Assembly (NCBI GenBank): GCA_900545325.1
Contig: UQZE01000057.1
Location: 1-12,089, forward strand
Origin: an uncultured Eubacteriales bacterium
Lineage (GTDB): Bacteria; Bacillota; Clostridia; Christensenellales; Borkfalkiaceae
Length of the DNA: 12,089 nucleotides
Direction: 5' to 3'
Shown: positions 4,262-11,420 of the stretch, one piece after another
How positions within the stretch are numbered: the first letter of the stretch is position 1
How the letters are laid out: the number at the start of each line of letters is the position of its first letter
Notes under the pieces: model-generated
What the model saw: the letters and a program-made list of their open reading frames with translations, nothing else
Told to the model about the DNA's origin: nothing
Database searches by the model: none
Translations under genes and position numbers: made by a program

Positions 4262-6781
4262 ATGAAAGAAAAGTTCAACGTTACGGGAATGACGTGTTCC
4301 GCCTGTTCCGCACACGTGGAAAAAGCCGTCGGCGGCGTGGAGGGCGTTACGTCCTGCCAAGTCAGTCTGCTGACAAATTCCATGTCGGTGGAATTCGAGG
4401 ACAAGTCCCTTGAAGAAAAGATAATAAAGGCCGTTGAGGACGCGGGGTACGGCGCGAGCGCGGCGGGGTCTTCCGCGCCCGCGGCTAAGCGGAAAGGCGC
4501 CGAAAAGGACGGCGCGGGCCTGCCCGCTCTGCTGTTTTCCGTCGCCGTTCTCGTCCTGCTGATGTATATCGGCATGGGGCATATGATCGGACTGCCGTTG
4601 CCTTCCTTTTTTACGGGCACGGAAAACGCCGTCAGTTTTGCGTTCGTGCAGCTCCTGCTCACGCTGCCCGTCGTGGTCATTTACAGAAAATATTTTATCA
4701 ACGGCTATCGGAACCTCGTAAAACGCGCGCCCAATATGGATACGCTCATCGCGGTGAGCGCCACGGCGTCGCTCCTTTACGGCGTGGTTGCAATATTCAT
4801 CATGAGTTACAACCTCGGCGCGGCGGGAGCGGCGGCGGACGCGGCCTTGAAACAGAGTTATCTCGACGTCGTGGACAAGTACCGCCATCAGCTTTATTTT
4901 GAAAGCGCGGCAATGATACTCACCTTCATATCCATCGGGAAGTTTTTGGAGGGGAAATCGAAAAAACGCACGACCGAGGCCATCACCAGGCTCATGGAGC
5001 TCGCGCCCGACACCGCTACGGTGGTCGAAAACGGCGAGGAACGCGTGGTCGGCGTTTCCGAACTGCGGGCGGGCGACGTCGTGCTCGTCCGTCCCGGCGA
5101 AAAGATCGGCGCGGACGGCGCGGTGATCGAGGGCGAAAGCTATGTGGACGAATCGCTTTTGACGGGCGAGAGCATGCCCGTCAAAAAGGAAGTCGGGGCA
5201 AAAGTCGTGGGCGGCGCGCTCAACAAAAACGGCGCGCTGACCGTGCGCGTGGAAAAGGTGGGCGAGGATACCGCGCTCGCGAAGATCATTTCGCTCGTGG
5301 AGGAAGCCGCCTCTTCCAAGGCTCCCATTGCAAAGCTCGCGGATAAAGTCGCGGGCGTGTTCGTGCCCGTGGTCATGGGAATCGCGCTCGCGGCGTTCGT
5401 CGTGTGGCTGGCGGCGGGGTACGGCTTTGAATTCGCGTTCAATATAGGCGTTTCCGTTCTCGTCATTTCCTGTCCGTGCGCGCTGGGGCTGGCCACGCCC
5501 GTGGCGATCATGGTGGCGACGGGCAAGGGCGCGGAAAACGGCGTTCTCATAAAATCGGGCGAAGCGCTGGAAATACTGAGCACGGCGAACGTCGTCGTGT
5601 TCGATAAAACGGGCACGATAACTTCGGGCCGCCCCGCCGTTACCGGGGCGCGTTACGCGGGGGACGAGCTTTCGCTTCTCGCCGCGGCGGCCGCCGTGGA
5701 AAGCTACAGCGAGCACCCGCTCGCGGAAGCCGTAACGGAATACGCCGCGGCGCGGGGGATTGCCGTCGGAAAGGCGGAAAATTTTCTGTCGCACGCGGGC
5801 AAGGGCGTTTCGGGCGACGTGGACGGCAAAACCTATTATATAGGCAGCCGCAAATTCGTTTCGCAGTATGCGGACGATATCGCAGGCTATGACGAAACGC
5901 TCGAAAGCTACGCTTCGCAGGGCGCCACGCCCGTCGTCATGGCGTGCGGCGGCAAAGTGGCCGCGCTGTTCGCCGTTGCGGATACCTTGAAGGAAAACAG
6001 CGCGGCGGCGGTGGAGAAACTCAAGGCCGCGGGCAAAAGGGTGATCATGCTCACGGGCGACAACCGCCTTACGGCGGAAGCTGTGGCCGCGCGCGTGGGG
6101 ATCGGCGAGGTTCGGGCGGAGGTTCTGCCCGAAGACAAGGCGGCCGCGGTTTCGGAACTGAAAAAATACGGCAGAGTGGTTTTTGTCGGGGACGGCGTGA
6201 ACGACGCGCCCGCGCTGGCGGCGGCGGATATCGGCATAGCGCTGGGCGCGGGCACGGACGTCGCCATAGAGAGCGCGGACGTGGTGCTGATGAAGAGCGA
6301 CCTCGCGGACGTCGTTACGGCCTTCCGACTGAGCCGCGCGGCGGTGCGAAACGTCAAGGAAAACCTGTTCTGGGCGTTTATCTATAATATAATAGGCATA
6401 CCGTTCGCGGCGGGCGTTTTGTATCCGTTTTTCAAGCTGACGCTCAATCCGATGATCGGTTCGCTCTGCATGAGCCTGTCGAGCGTCTGCGTGGTGCTGA
6501 ACGCGCTGAGATTAAAATTTTTCAAACCGGAAAATAAAGGAGGTAAACAAGAAATGCTGTTCAACAAAAACAAGGGAAAAAGCGAAGTGAAGATCGAGGG
6601 CATGCGCTGCGAGCACTGCAGCGCGCACGCCGAAAAGGCGCTTAAAAGTCTGGGGTTGGACGCCGAAGTCAACCTGAAAAAGAAGACGGCCTACTTCACC
6701 CCGGATGAAAGCGTTTCCGACGAGGCGATCAAAAACGCGATCGCGGAAGCGGGATATGCGGTAACGGAAATAAAGAGGTAA
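4262..6781 (+). CDS. copA: Cu(I)-exporting P1B-type ATPase with fused C-terminal CopZ-like domain
   Basis: An 839-residue copper efflux pump of the cytoplasmic membrane. An N-terminal heavy-metal-associated domain carries GMTCSAC (C12, C15). The actuator loop holds LTGES (300-304), and the membrane metal site is CPC (404-406). The P domain has DKTGT (448-452, phosphorylated D448), the N domain has SEHP (483-486), and TGDN (598-601) and GDGVND (643-648) follow. Later helices contain YN (708-709) and MSLSS (737-741), the pattern of Cu(I)-specific pumps. The pump proper ends near residue 758. A second HMA domain with GMRCEHC (C783, C786) follows in frame through the linker PENKGGKQE. That junction hides a perfect ribosome binding site and ATG (see the nested entry). 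No Shine-Dalgarno precedes the copA ATG, and the promoter predicts leaderless mRNA. A terminator follows 6 nt after the stop. Confidence 0.95.
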   Translation: MKEKFNVTGMTCSACSAHVEKAVGGVEGVTSCQVSLLTNSMSVEFEDKSLEEKIIKAVEDAGYGASAAGSSAPAAKRKGAEKDGAGLPALLFSVAVLVLLMYIGMGHMIGLPLPSFFTGTENAVSFAFVQLLLTLPVVVIYRKYFINGYRNLVKRAPNMDTLIAVSATASLLYGVVAIFIMSYNLGAAGAAADAALKQSYLDVVDKYRHQLYFESAAMILTFISIGKFLEGKSKKRTTEAITRLMELAPDTATVVENGEERVVGVSELRAGDVVLVRPGEKIGADGAVIEGESYVDESLLTGESMPVKKEVGAKVVGGALNKNGALTVRVEKVGEDTALAKIISLVEEAASSKAPIAKLADKVAGVFVPVVMGIALAAFVVWLAAGYGFEFAFNIGVSVLVISCPCALGLATPVAIMVATGKGAENGVLIKSGEALEILSTANVVVFDKTGTITSGRPAVTGARYAGDELSLLAAAAAVESYSEHPLAEAVTEYAAARGIAVGKAENFLSHAGKGVSGDVDGKTYYIGSRKFVSQYADDIAGYDETLESYASQGATPVVMACGGKVAALFAVADTLKENSAAAVEKLKAAGKRVIMLTGDNRLTAEAVAARVGIGEVRAEVLPEDKAAAVSELKKYGRVVFVGDGVNDAPALAAADIGIALGAGTDVAIESADVVLMKSDLADVVTAFRLSRAAVRNVKENLFWAFIYNIIGIPFAAGVLYPFFKLTLNPMIGSLCMSLSSVCVVLNALRLKFFKPENKGGKQEMLFNKNKGKSEVKIEGMRCEHCSAHAEKALKSLGLDAEVNLKKKTAYFTPDESVSDEAIKNAIAEAGYAVTEIKR
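6554..6781 (+). CDS. copZ: Nested CopZ-like copper chaperone (possible internal start within copA)
   Basis: The last 75 codons of copA form a complete, CopZ-sized HMA domain beginning with the Met codon at 6554. The metal motif is GMRCEHC, followed by the usual helix SAHAEKALKSLG and ending AIAEAGYAVTEIK. AGGAGGT (6538-6544) lies 9 nt ahead of this ATG, the strongest form of Shine-Dalgarno and better than anything in front of copA itself. The copA-copZ junction looks like an intergenic spacer read through in frame: a TAA exists in the +1 frame at 6535-6537. The chaperone may therefore be made both as a tail on the pump and as a free cytosolic protein. Internal initiation is inferred from sequence only. 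An indel removing an original stop, real or a sequencing error, is the alternative. Confidence 0.5.
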   Translation: MLFNKNKGKSEVKIEGMRCEHCSAHAEKALKSLGLDAEVNLKKKTAYFTPDESVSDEAIKNAIAEAGYAVTEIKR

Positions 6782-6786
6782 AAAGG

Positions 6787-6811
6787 CGGCGCCTGCGGGC
6801 GCCGTTTTTTT
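6787..6811 (+). terminator. Rho-independent terminator of copA
   Basis: A perfect 7-bp stem CGGCGCC (6787-6793) and GGCGCCG (6798-6804), with TGCG loop, is followed by seven T. Confidence 0.93.
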
Positions 6812-6817
6812 ATTTTA

Positions 6818-6867
6818 AAAACAACTTTTTTACAATTTGTATACAAAAGGCGGTGCGAGTTTATTAC
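6818..6867 (+). promoter_or_regulatory. Pho-box-like repeats and probable pst promoter
   Basis: Three hexamers ending in ACA recur every 11 bp: AAAACA (6818-6823), TTTACA (6829-6834) and TATACA (6840-6845). The last two fit the TT(A/T)ACA-N5 layout of PhoP/PhoB boxes in Gram-positive bacteria; the first is a poor match. A possible -10, TATTAC (6862-6867), lies downstream with no good -35 of its own, as expected of an activator-dependent promoter. The regulator genes are not in the window, so phosphate control is inferred. Confidence 0.5.
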
Positions 6868-6912
6868 ATCTGTCTGCTAAACTGAAAGTACAAAGAAAAG
6901 GAGAAGAAAAAA

Positions 6913-7797
6913 ATGAAAAAAGTATTGGTACTTTTGGTAGCGGCGATGCTTGCCGTTACGGGCGCCGCGGCGACGGGCTGCGGCGGGGAAAAGGACATTC
7001 TCGTGGTCATGAGAGAAGCCGGCAGCGGTACGAGAGAAGCGTTTGAAAAGGTCGTCGCAAAGGACGGCGTTACGCTCGAGGACATCAGCAAAGACAAAAC
7101 GGATAAATATTCCTTCGTAACGAAACGCGAGGAGCCGAATTCGACGGCGGGCGTGATCACGCTGGTTTCGTCGAACAAAAACGCGATCGGATACGTTTCC
7201 CTTTCCTCCGTCGGCGAAGACGTGAAGGCTTTGACGGTCGAAGGCGTGGAACCCACTACGGAAACGGTACAGGACGGCGATTATAAAATCCAGCGTCCGT
7301 TCCTGCTGCTGACGCGTGCGGACGGCACGATCACGCCCGCCGCGCAGGATTTCTATAACTTCTGCATGAGCGCGACGGCTCTCGAACATATCGATTCCGA
7401 AGGCCTGATCGAATATCCGGACAGAACGCCTGGCACGTACGTGGCGGCGGAATTCGATACGAAACAGACCATCAATATCAGCGGATCCACCTCTATGCGT
7501 GAAGTTATGACCAAACTCGTCGGCGCATACGGCAAGGTGCAGCCGAACGTGGAGGTGAAAGAAGCTTATCCCGGTTCGAGCGGCGGCAGAACGGCGGTGA
7601 AAGACGATGCGACGGGCAATACGATCGGCCTTGCGAGCGCTTCGAGCCCGAGCGAGAACTATAAGGAAAACACGCTCTGTCTGGACGCGGTGGCGGTCGT
7701 CGTGAACCCCGCGAACAAACTTGAGGATATTTCGATCCTGCAGCTCTTCGACATCTACACGGGCGCCGTGAAGAAATTCAGCGAGATCGACGGCTGA
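6913..7797 (+). CDS. pstS: Phosphate-binding lipoprotein PstS with swapped (circularly permuted) halves
   Basis: A 294-residue extracytoplasmic solute-binding lipoprotein of the phosphate ABC importer. The signal peptide (1-22) ends at C23 in ATGC, a slightly atypical lipobox. The mature chain begins with what is normally the second half of PstS: MREAGSGTREAFEK (R34, S38, G39, T40 match the phosphate-binding R135, S139, G140, T141 of E. coli), then AIGYVSLSSVGEDVKAL and GVEP. From about residue 186 comes what is normally the first half: INISGSTSM (189-195), GSSGGRTAV (221-229), LASASSP, LDAVAVVVNPAN and LQLFDIYTGAVKKFSEIDG at the very end. All expected binding blocks are present once, so the protein looks complete rather than truncated. 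AAAAGGAG (6896-6903) precedes the ATG. The permease gene starts 6 nt after the stop. Confidence 0.88.
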   Translation: MKKVLVLLVAAMLAVTGAAATGCGGEKDILVVMREAGSGTREAFEKVVAKDGVTLEDISKDKTDKYSFVTKREEPNSTAGVITLVSSNKNAIGYVSLSSVGEDVKALTVEGVEPTTETVQDGDYKIQRPFLLLTRADGTITPAAQDFYNFCMSATALEHIDSEGLIEYPDRTPGTYVAAEFDTKQTINISGSTSMREVMTKLVGAYGKVQPNVEVKEAYPGSSGGRTAVKDDATGNTIGLASASSPSENYKENTLCLDAVAVVVNPANKLEDISILQLFDIYTGAVKKFSEIDG

Positions 7798-7803
7798 TCG
7801 TAT

Positions 7804-9633
7804 ATGAAAAACAATTCGGTCAAGGAAAACGCAAGCAGAGGCTTGTTCCTGATAACGGCGATTATATGCATAATTGCCGTTATCACCATATTCGTGTTTC
7901 TCATTGCGGAAAGCATTCCCGCGTTCAGACAGATCGGATTTTTTGAATTCATCTTCGGAACGAAATGGAATCCCGATACTACGGACGGGCTGACGGGAGC
8001 GGTAAACGGAAATTACGGCGTGTTCAAGATGATCGTCGGCACAATCGTCGGCACCTTGGGCGCCCTGCTCGTAGGCGGCGTGCTCGGTTTTTTCACGGCG
8101 GTGTTCATTTCCCGTTTCTGCCCGAAAAAAGTAAAGGGCGCGTTCTCGGCGGTCATCAACCTGCTCGCAGGCATTCCTTCCGTCGTATACGGTTTTTTCG
8201 GCATGTCGGTACTGCTGCCCCTGCTGGGGAATTTTTCCTCCAACGGGAGCGGAAGCGGATTTCTCGCCGTGTCGCTCGTGCTCGGCGTCATGATTCTCCC
8301 CACGGTGGTCGCGCTGTCTAAAACCAGTCTCGACGCCGTGCCCGACAGCTATTACGAAGGGGCGCGGGCGCTCGGCGCCACGCACGAACAGGCTGTGTTC
8401 AAAACCATAGTGCCCGCGGCGAAATCGGGCATCGTCGCCTCGCTCATTCTGGGCGTGGGACGCGCCGTCGGCGAAACCATGGCGGTGGTGATGGTCGCGG
8501 GAAACGCCGTCAATTATCCGTCGGAACTGTTCATGAGTTTCCGCACCCTCACGGCGAACATCGTCATGGAAATGGGCTATGCGGGCGAACTGCAGAGCGG
8601 CGCGCTCATCGCCACGGGTGTGGTTCTGCTCGCGTTTATCCTCATCATCAACCTGCTTTTCGGCCTCGTTACGGGCAGAAAAAGGGATAAAAGCGGAAAA
8701 AAGATTTCGGGCGGCGCGCTGGGCGCGGCCGCGTTCAGGCTGAAACTCGAAAAAATCGGCCGCGCGCTCTGCTGGATCTGCGGCTGTATCGCGGCGGCCG
8801 TTCTGCTCATCGTGGTCGGGTATGTCGTCGTGCGCGGCATAGGGCATATCAACTGGAATTTCCTGTTCGGAGAGTTCGACAGGACGGTTACGGACGCTGA
8901 CGGAAAACTGGTTTATACCATCGCGTCGAGTATAGTTACAACGCTCATGGTTGTATTCCTGAGCTTGATTATCGCGGTGCCGCTCGGCATCGCCACGGCG
9001 GTATATCTCAACGAATATACCAAAAAGGGCAGCAGGCTCGTGCGCGTCATCCGTTCTTCCATCGATATTTTGAGCGGCATTCCCTCCATCGTATACGGTT
9101 TGTTCGGCATGGTAACGTTCGTCGTATGGTTCGGGCACACCGTGTCGATCGTGGCGGGCAGTCTGACCATCATGCTCATGCTCCTGCCTACGATAATCCG
9201 ATCTACGGAGGAGAGCCTGAAATCCGTTTCGGACAGTCTGCGGGAGGGCTCGCTCGCCCTCGGCGCGGGCAAGGTCAGAACGATATTCAAGGTGGTTCTG
9301 CCCGGCGCCCTCCCGGGCATATTTTCCGCAATCATCCTTGCGATGAGCCGCGTGGTCAGCGAATCGGCGCCCTTTATGTACACGACGGGCAGCGTGGTGA
9401 TGAACATGCCCACCGGGTTTATGAGCGGCGGCACGACGCTCGCGGTCGCGCTGTACACCTTTGCGGGCGAAGGGAAATACATGAACGAGGCATACGCCAC
9501 GGCGTGCGTGCTCATCGTTCTGGTGCTGCTGCTCAACCTGGCGGCGGAGCTGATCGGCAAAAAATTGAGAAAGAAACTGCAAGGAGATACGAATGTTGTT
9601 CCGAAAAAGAAAACAAAACGCGCGGACGGCTGA
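7804..9633 (+). CDS. pstCA: Fused phosphate ABC transporter permease PstC-PstA
   Basis: A 609-residue membrane protein joining the two normally separate permeases of the Pst importer. Residues 1 to about 290 are PstC: N-terminal helix, the periplasmic stretch FGTKWNPDTTDG, GIPSVVYGFFGM, and an EAA loop EGARALGATHEQAVFKTIVP (185-204) for contact with PstB. Residues about 315-609 are PstA: GIPSIVYGLFGM and a second EAA loop EGSLALGAGKVRTIFKVVLP (481-500), then a region like SESAPFMYTTG. The linker (about 291-315) is basic and has no ATG and no Shine-Dalgarno, so separate translation of PstA is unlikely. No clear ribosome binding site precedes the ATG; translation is probably coupled to pstS, 6 nt upstream. 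The 3' end overlaps pstB by 41 nt. Confidence 0.93.
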   Translation: MKNNSVKENASRGLFLITAIICIIAVITIFVFLIAESIPAFRQIGFFEFIFGTKWNPDTTDGLTGAVNGNYGVFKMIVGTIVGTLGALLVGGVLGFFTAVFISRFCPKKVKGAFSAVINLLAGIPSVVYGFFGMSVLLPLLGNFSSNGSGSGFLAVSLVLGVMILPTVVALSKTSLDAVPDSYYEGARALGATHEQAVFKTIVPAAKSGIVASLILGVGRAVGETMAVVMVAGNAVNYPSELFMSFRTLTANIVMEMGYAGELQSGALIATGVVLLAFILIINLLFGLVTGRKRDKSGKKISGGALGAAAFRLKLEKIGRALCWICGCIAAAVLLIVVGYVVVRGIGHINWNFLFGEFDRTVTDADGKLVYTIASSIVTTLMVVFLSLIIAVPLGIATAVYLNEYTKKGSRLVRVIRSSIDILSGIPSIVYGLFGMVTFVVWFGHTVSIVAGSLTIMLMLLPTIIRSTEESLKSVSDSLREGSLALGAGKVRTIFKVVLPGALPGIFSAIILAMSRVVSESAPFMYTTGSVVMNMPTGFMSGGTTLAVALYTFAGEGKYMNEAYATACVLIVLVLLLNLAAELIGKKLRKKLQGDTNVVPKKKTKRADG

Positions 9634-10399
9634 GCCGCAGTCCTCTTACGGCGGCAGGATCAGCGTGAAGAACGCCAACCTCTTTTACGGGGATTTTCAG
9701 GCGCTGAAAAATATATCGATAGAAATACCCGAAAAGCAGATCACGGCCTTTATCGGGCCGTCGGGCTGCGGCAAGAGCACCTTTTTGAAATGTTTCAACC
9801 GCATGAACGACCTGGTGGAGGGGTGCAGGATTACGGGCGAGTTCAGGATAGGCGAAGTGGATATCTACGGCGGCGTGGACGTCAACGATATCAGAAAAAA
9901 TGTCGGCATGGTGTTCCAGAAACCCAACCCGTTCCCGATGAGCGTATACGACAATATCGCCTACGGCCCGCGCACGTTCGGCGTGAGAAAGCGCGCGGAA
10001 CTCGATGAGATCGTCGAGCGTTCCCTCAGGCAGGCGGCGATGTGGGACGAACTCAAAGACCGTCTGAACAAGTCCGCGCTCGGCCTTTCGGGCGGACAGC
10101 AGCAGCGCCTTTGCATCGCGCGCGCCCTCGCCGTCGGGCCGAAGATAATTCTGATGGACGAACCGACGAGCGCGCTCGACCCTATTTCCACGGGCAAGAT
10201 AGAAGAATTGTGCATGGAACTGAAAAAAGACGTTACCGTGGTGATCGTTACGCACAACATGCAGCAGGCGGTGCGTATCTCGGACAGGACGGCGTTCTTT
10301 CTTCTGGGAGATTTAATAGAATATGGTGAAACGGAACAGGTGTTTACGTCGCCCGCGCAAAAGCAGACGGAAAATTATATTACGGGCCGGTTCGGCTGA
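9593..10399 (+). CDS. pstB: Phosphate ABC transporter ATPase PstB
   Basis: A 268-residue cytosolic ATPase that powers the Pst importer. It has Walker A GPSGCGKST (55-63), Q-loop Q109 in VFQKPNPFPMS (a PstB-specific run), signature LSGGQ (165-169), Walker B ILMDEP (186-191) and switch H221 in THNMQQA. The N-terminal 20 residues are basic and variable. The start is set by AAGGAG (9581-9586) 6 nt before the ATG; the first 41 nt lie inside the pstCA 3' end. Within the family, NPFPMS and HNMQQA distinguish PstB from amino-acid ATPases. Its partner in the membrane is the fused PstCA. Confidence 0.97.
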   Translation: MLFRKRKQNARTAEPQSSYGGRISVKNANLFYGDFQALKNISIEIPEKQITAFIGPSGCGKSTFLKCFNRMNDLVEGCRITGEFRIGEVDIYGGVDVNDIRKNVGMVFQKPNPFPMSVYDNIAYGPRTFGVRKRAELDEIVERSLRQAAMWDELKDRLNKSALGLSGGQQQRLCIARALAVGPKIILMDEPTSALDPISTGKIEELCMELKKDVTVVIVTHNMQQAVRISDRTAFFLLGDLIEYGETEQVFTSPAQKQTENYITGRFG

Positions 10400-10412
10400 G
10401 GGAGGTATCGCC

Positions 10413-11069
10413 ATGAGTGCGAGAAAATATTTAGAAGAGGGCCTCGCGGAAATGCGCAAGAGCCTGAAAGACATGTGCATGCTGGTAGAGAGCATGATAG
10501 ACGACGCGGTGCGCGCCGTGGAGGAAAGCGACGCCGCGCTCGCTTCGGGCATACACGAGCGGGATAAAAAAGTGGACGAATACGAAATGGATATCGAGCG
10601 CATGTGCATGCGGCTGCTCTTAAAAGAACAGCCCGTCGCCGCCGATTTCCGCGCGGTTTCCACCACGCTCAAAGTCATAACCGATATAGAGCGGATCGGC
10701 GACCAGGCGGGAGATATAGGCGAACTCTTGTCCCAGCACGAGGACATTGCGTTCAGAATCGATACGCAGCGGTTGAAGACCATGGGGCTGATCGCCAAGG
10801 ACATGGTGAAAAACAGCGTGGACAGCTTTATCTTTTCGGACGAAAAGCTTGCGGACGCCACCGCCAGGGTGGACGATAAATTAGACGCGTTGTTCGAGGA
10901 CGTGAAAAAGGAACTGATCGAGGCCATGACCGAAGACGCGGGCGCCGCGGACGACGCGCTCGTTCTGATGATGATAGCCAAGTATTTCGAAAGGATCGGC
11001 GATCACGCCGTGAACGTGTGCGAATGGGCTAAGTACGAGGAAACGGGCGAGCACGTAAGGTTTCAATAA
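10413..11069 (+). CDS. phoU: Phosphate signalling protein PhoU
   Basis: A 218-residue all-helical cytosolic protein with two PhoU three-helix bundles. Each repeat carries the metal-binding ExxxD signature: E93-D97 in DIERIGDQAGD and E193-D197 in YFERIGDHAVNV. PhoU links the Pst importer to the PhoR sensor kinase and damps phosphate uptake when phosphate is plentiful. GGAGG (10401-10405) ahead of the ATG at 10413 fixes the start; the frame stays open upstream to 10323, but that part lies inside pstB. The gap to pstB is 13 nt. No PhoB/PhoR genes follow, so the two-component partner must lie elsewhere. No clear terminator was found between this gene and the next promoter. Confidence 0.95.
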   Translation: MSARKYLEEGLAEMRKSLKDMCMLVESMIDDAVRAVEESDAALASGIHERDKKVDEYEMDIERMCMRLLLKEQPVAADFRAVSTTLKVITDIERIGDQAGDIGELLSQHEDIAFRIDTQRLKTMGLIAKDMVKNSVDSFIFSDEKLADATARVDDKLDALFEDVKKELIEAMTEDAGAADDALVLMMIAKYFERIGDHAVNVCEWAKYEETGEHVRFQ

Positions 11070-11089
11070 AAATATATTGCCGAAAACAG

Positions 11090-11118
11090 TTGACAAACGT
11101 TCTGCGTTCTGCTAAAAT
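11090..11118 (+). promoter_or_regulatory. Sigma-A promoter of the ilvN-leuA operon
   Basis: TTGACA (11090-11095) and TAAAAT (11113-11118) with a 17-bp spacer. The predicted start is near 11125, at the 5' edge of the T-box leader. Confidence 0.9.
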
Positions 11119-11124
11119 CTAAGA

Positions 11125-11393
11125 AATATATTTTAAATGCAGTGATGAAGAAAAAAGATCTTTGCGGCGGCTTTCAGAGAGCCTGCGGTCGGTGCGAGCA
11201 GGCAGGGCGGAAGATCCAACTCGCTTCTGAGCAGGCGCTTTGAACCTTTCGGGCAGTAGAGGCGTTCGGGCAGGCTCCGTTAAAAGCCAAAGGGTTGACC
11301 TTTACTGAGTGGGCCGTTTTCGGTCAAGTTGGGTGGTAACGCGCGATTATTATCTTCGTCCCAAATCGTTTTTTTGGGGCGGGGATTTTTTTT
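11125..11393 (+). promoter_or_regulatory. T-box leader, probable tRNA-Leu sensor
   Basis: A tRNA-responsive riboswitch. The Stem I distal arm has AGAGA (11176-11180) then GCCTGC (11181-11186) paired with GCAGGC (11198-11203), with a GGTGCGA loop region. The GATCTT (11157-11162) / AAGATC (11211-11216) and GAAG (11147-11150) / CTTC (11224-11227) helices bracket an internal loop whose 3' side reads CAACTCG. CTC (11220-11222), followed by a purine, is the best specifier, meaning leucine. The conserved T-box GGGTGGTAACGCG (11331-11343) holds TGGT (11334-11337) for the uncharged tRNA acceptor end. TTGGG (11329-11333) can pair with CCCAA (11360-11364) to form the antiterminator. Uncharged tRNA-Leu would let transcription proceed into ilvN-leuA. 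T-box identity is firm; the specifier call is moderate and was folded by eye. Confidence 0.92.
11352..11393 (+). terminator. Regulated terminator of the T-box leader
   Basis: A 14-bp stem (11352-11365 with 11373-11386, including three G-T wobbles) encloses a 7-nt loop. Eight T (11386-11393) follow, the first also closing the stem. Its 5' arm overlaps the antiterminator partner of the T-box sequence. Confidence 0.9.
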
Positions 11394-11420
11394 ATATTTT
11401 CAAAGGAAAAGGAGTTTGCC

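Noticed and set aside
4233..4262. Complete CsoR or CopY copper operator at the copA promoter
   Set aside because: Only one GGGGGTAT half-site is visible; no mirrored ATACCCCC half and no TACAnnTGTA was found nearby.
3059..5794. 911-codon open frame on the minus strand
   Set aside because: Opposite feoB, the Cys-rich gene and copA. It is rich in Arg, His and Asp, typical of an antisense shadow of GC-rich genes, crosses the intergenic gap and shows no domain motif.
6913..7797. pstS as a truncated or broken gene because it starts in the middle of the family
   Set aside because: It has its own signal peptide, ribosome binding site and stop, and contains all blocks of both halves once, only in swapped order.
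6877..9582. 901-codon open frame on the minus strand opposite pstS-pstCA
   Set aside because: Same shadow character (Arg/His/Glu-rich, no motif) opposite genes with clear family signatures.
10323..10412. In-frame upstream extension of phoU
   Set aside because: It lies inside pstB, reads as a basic low-information sequence, and the ATG at 10413 follows GGAGG.
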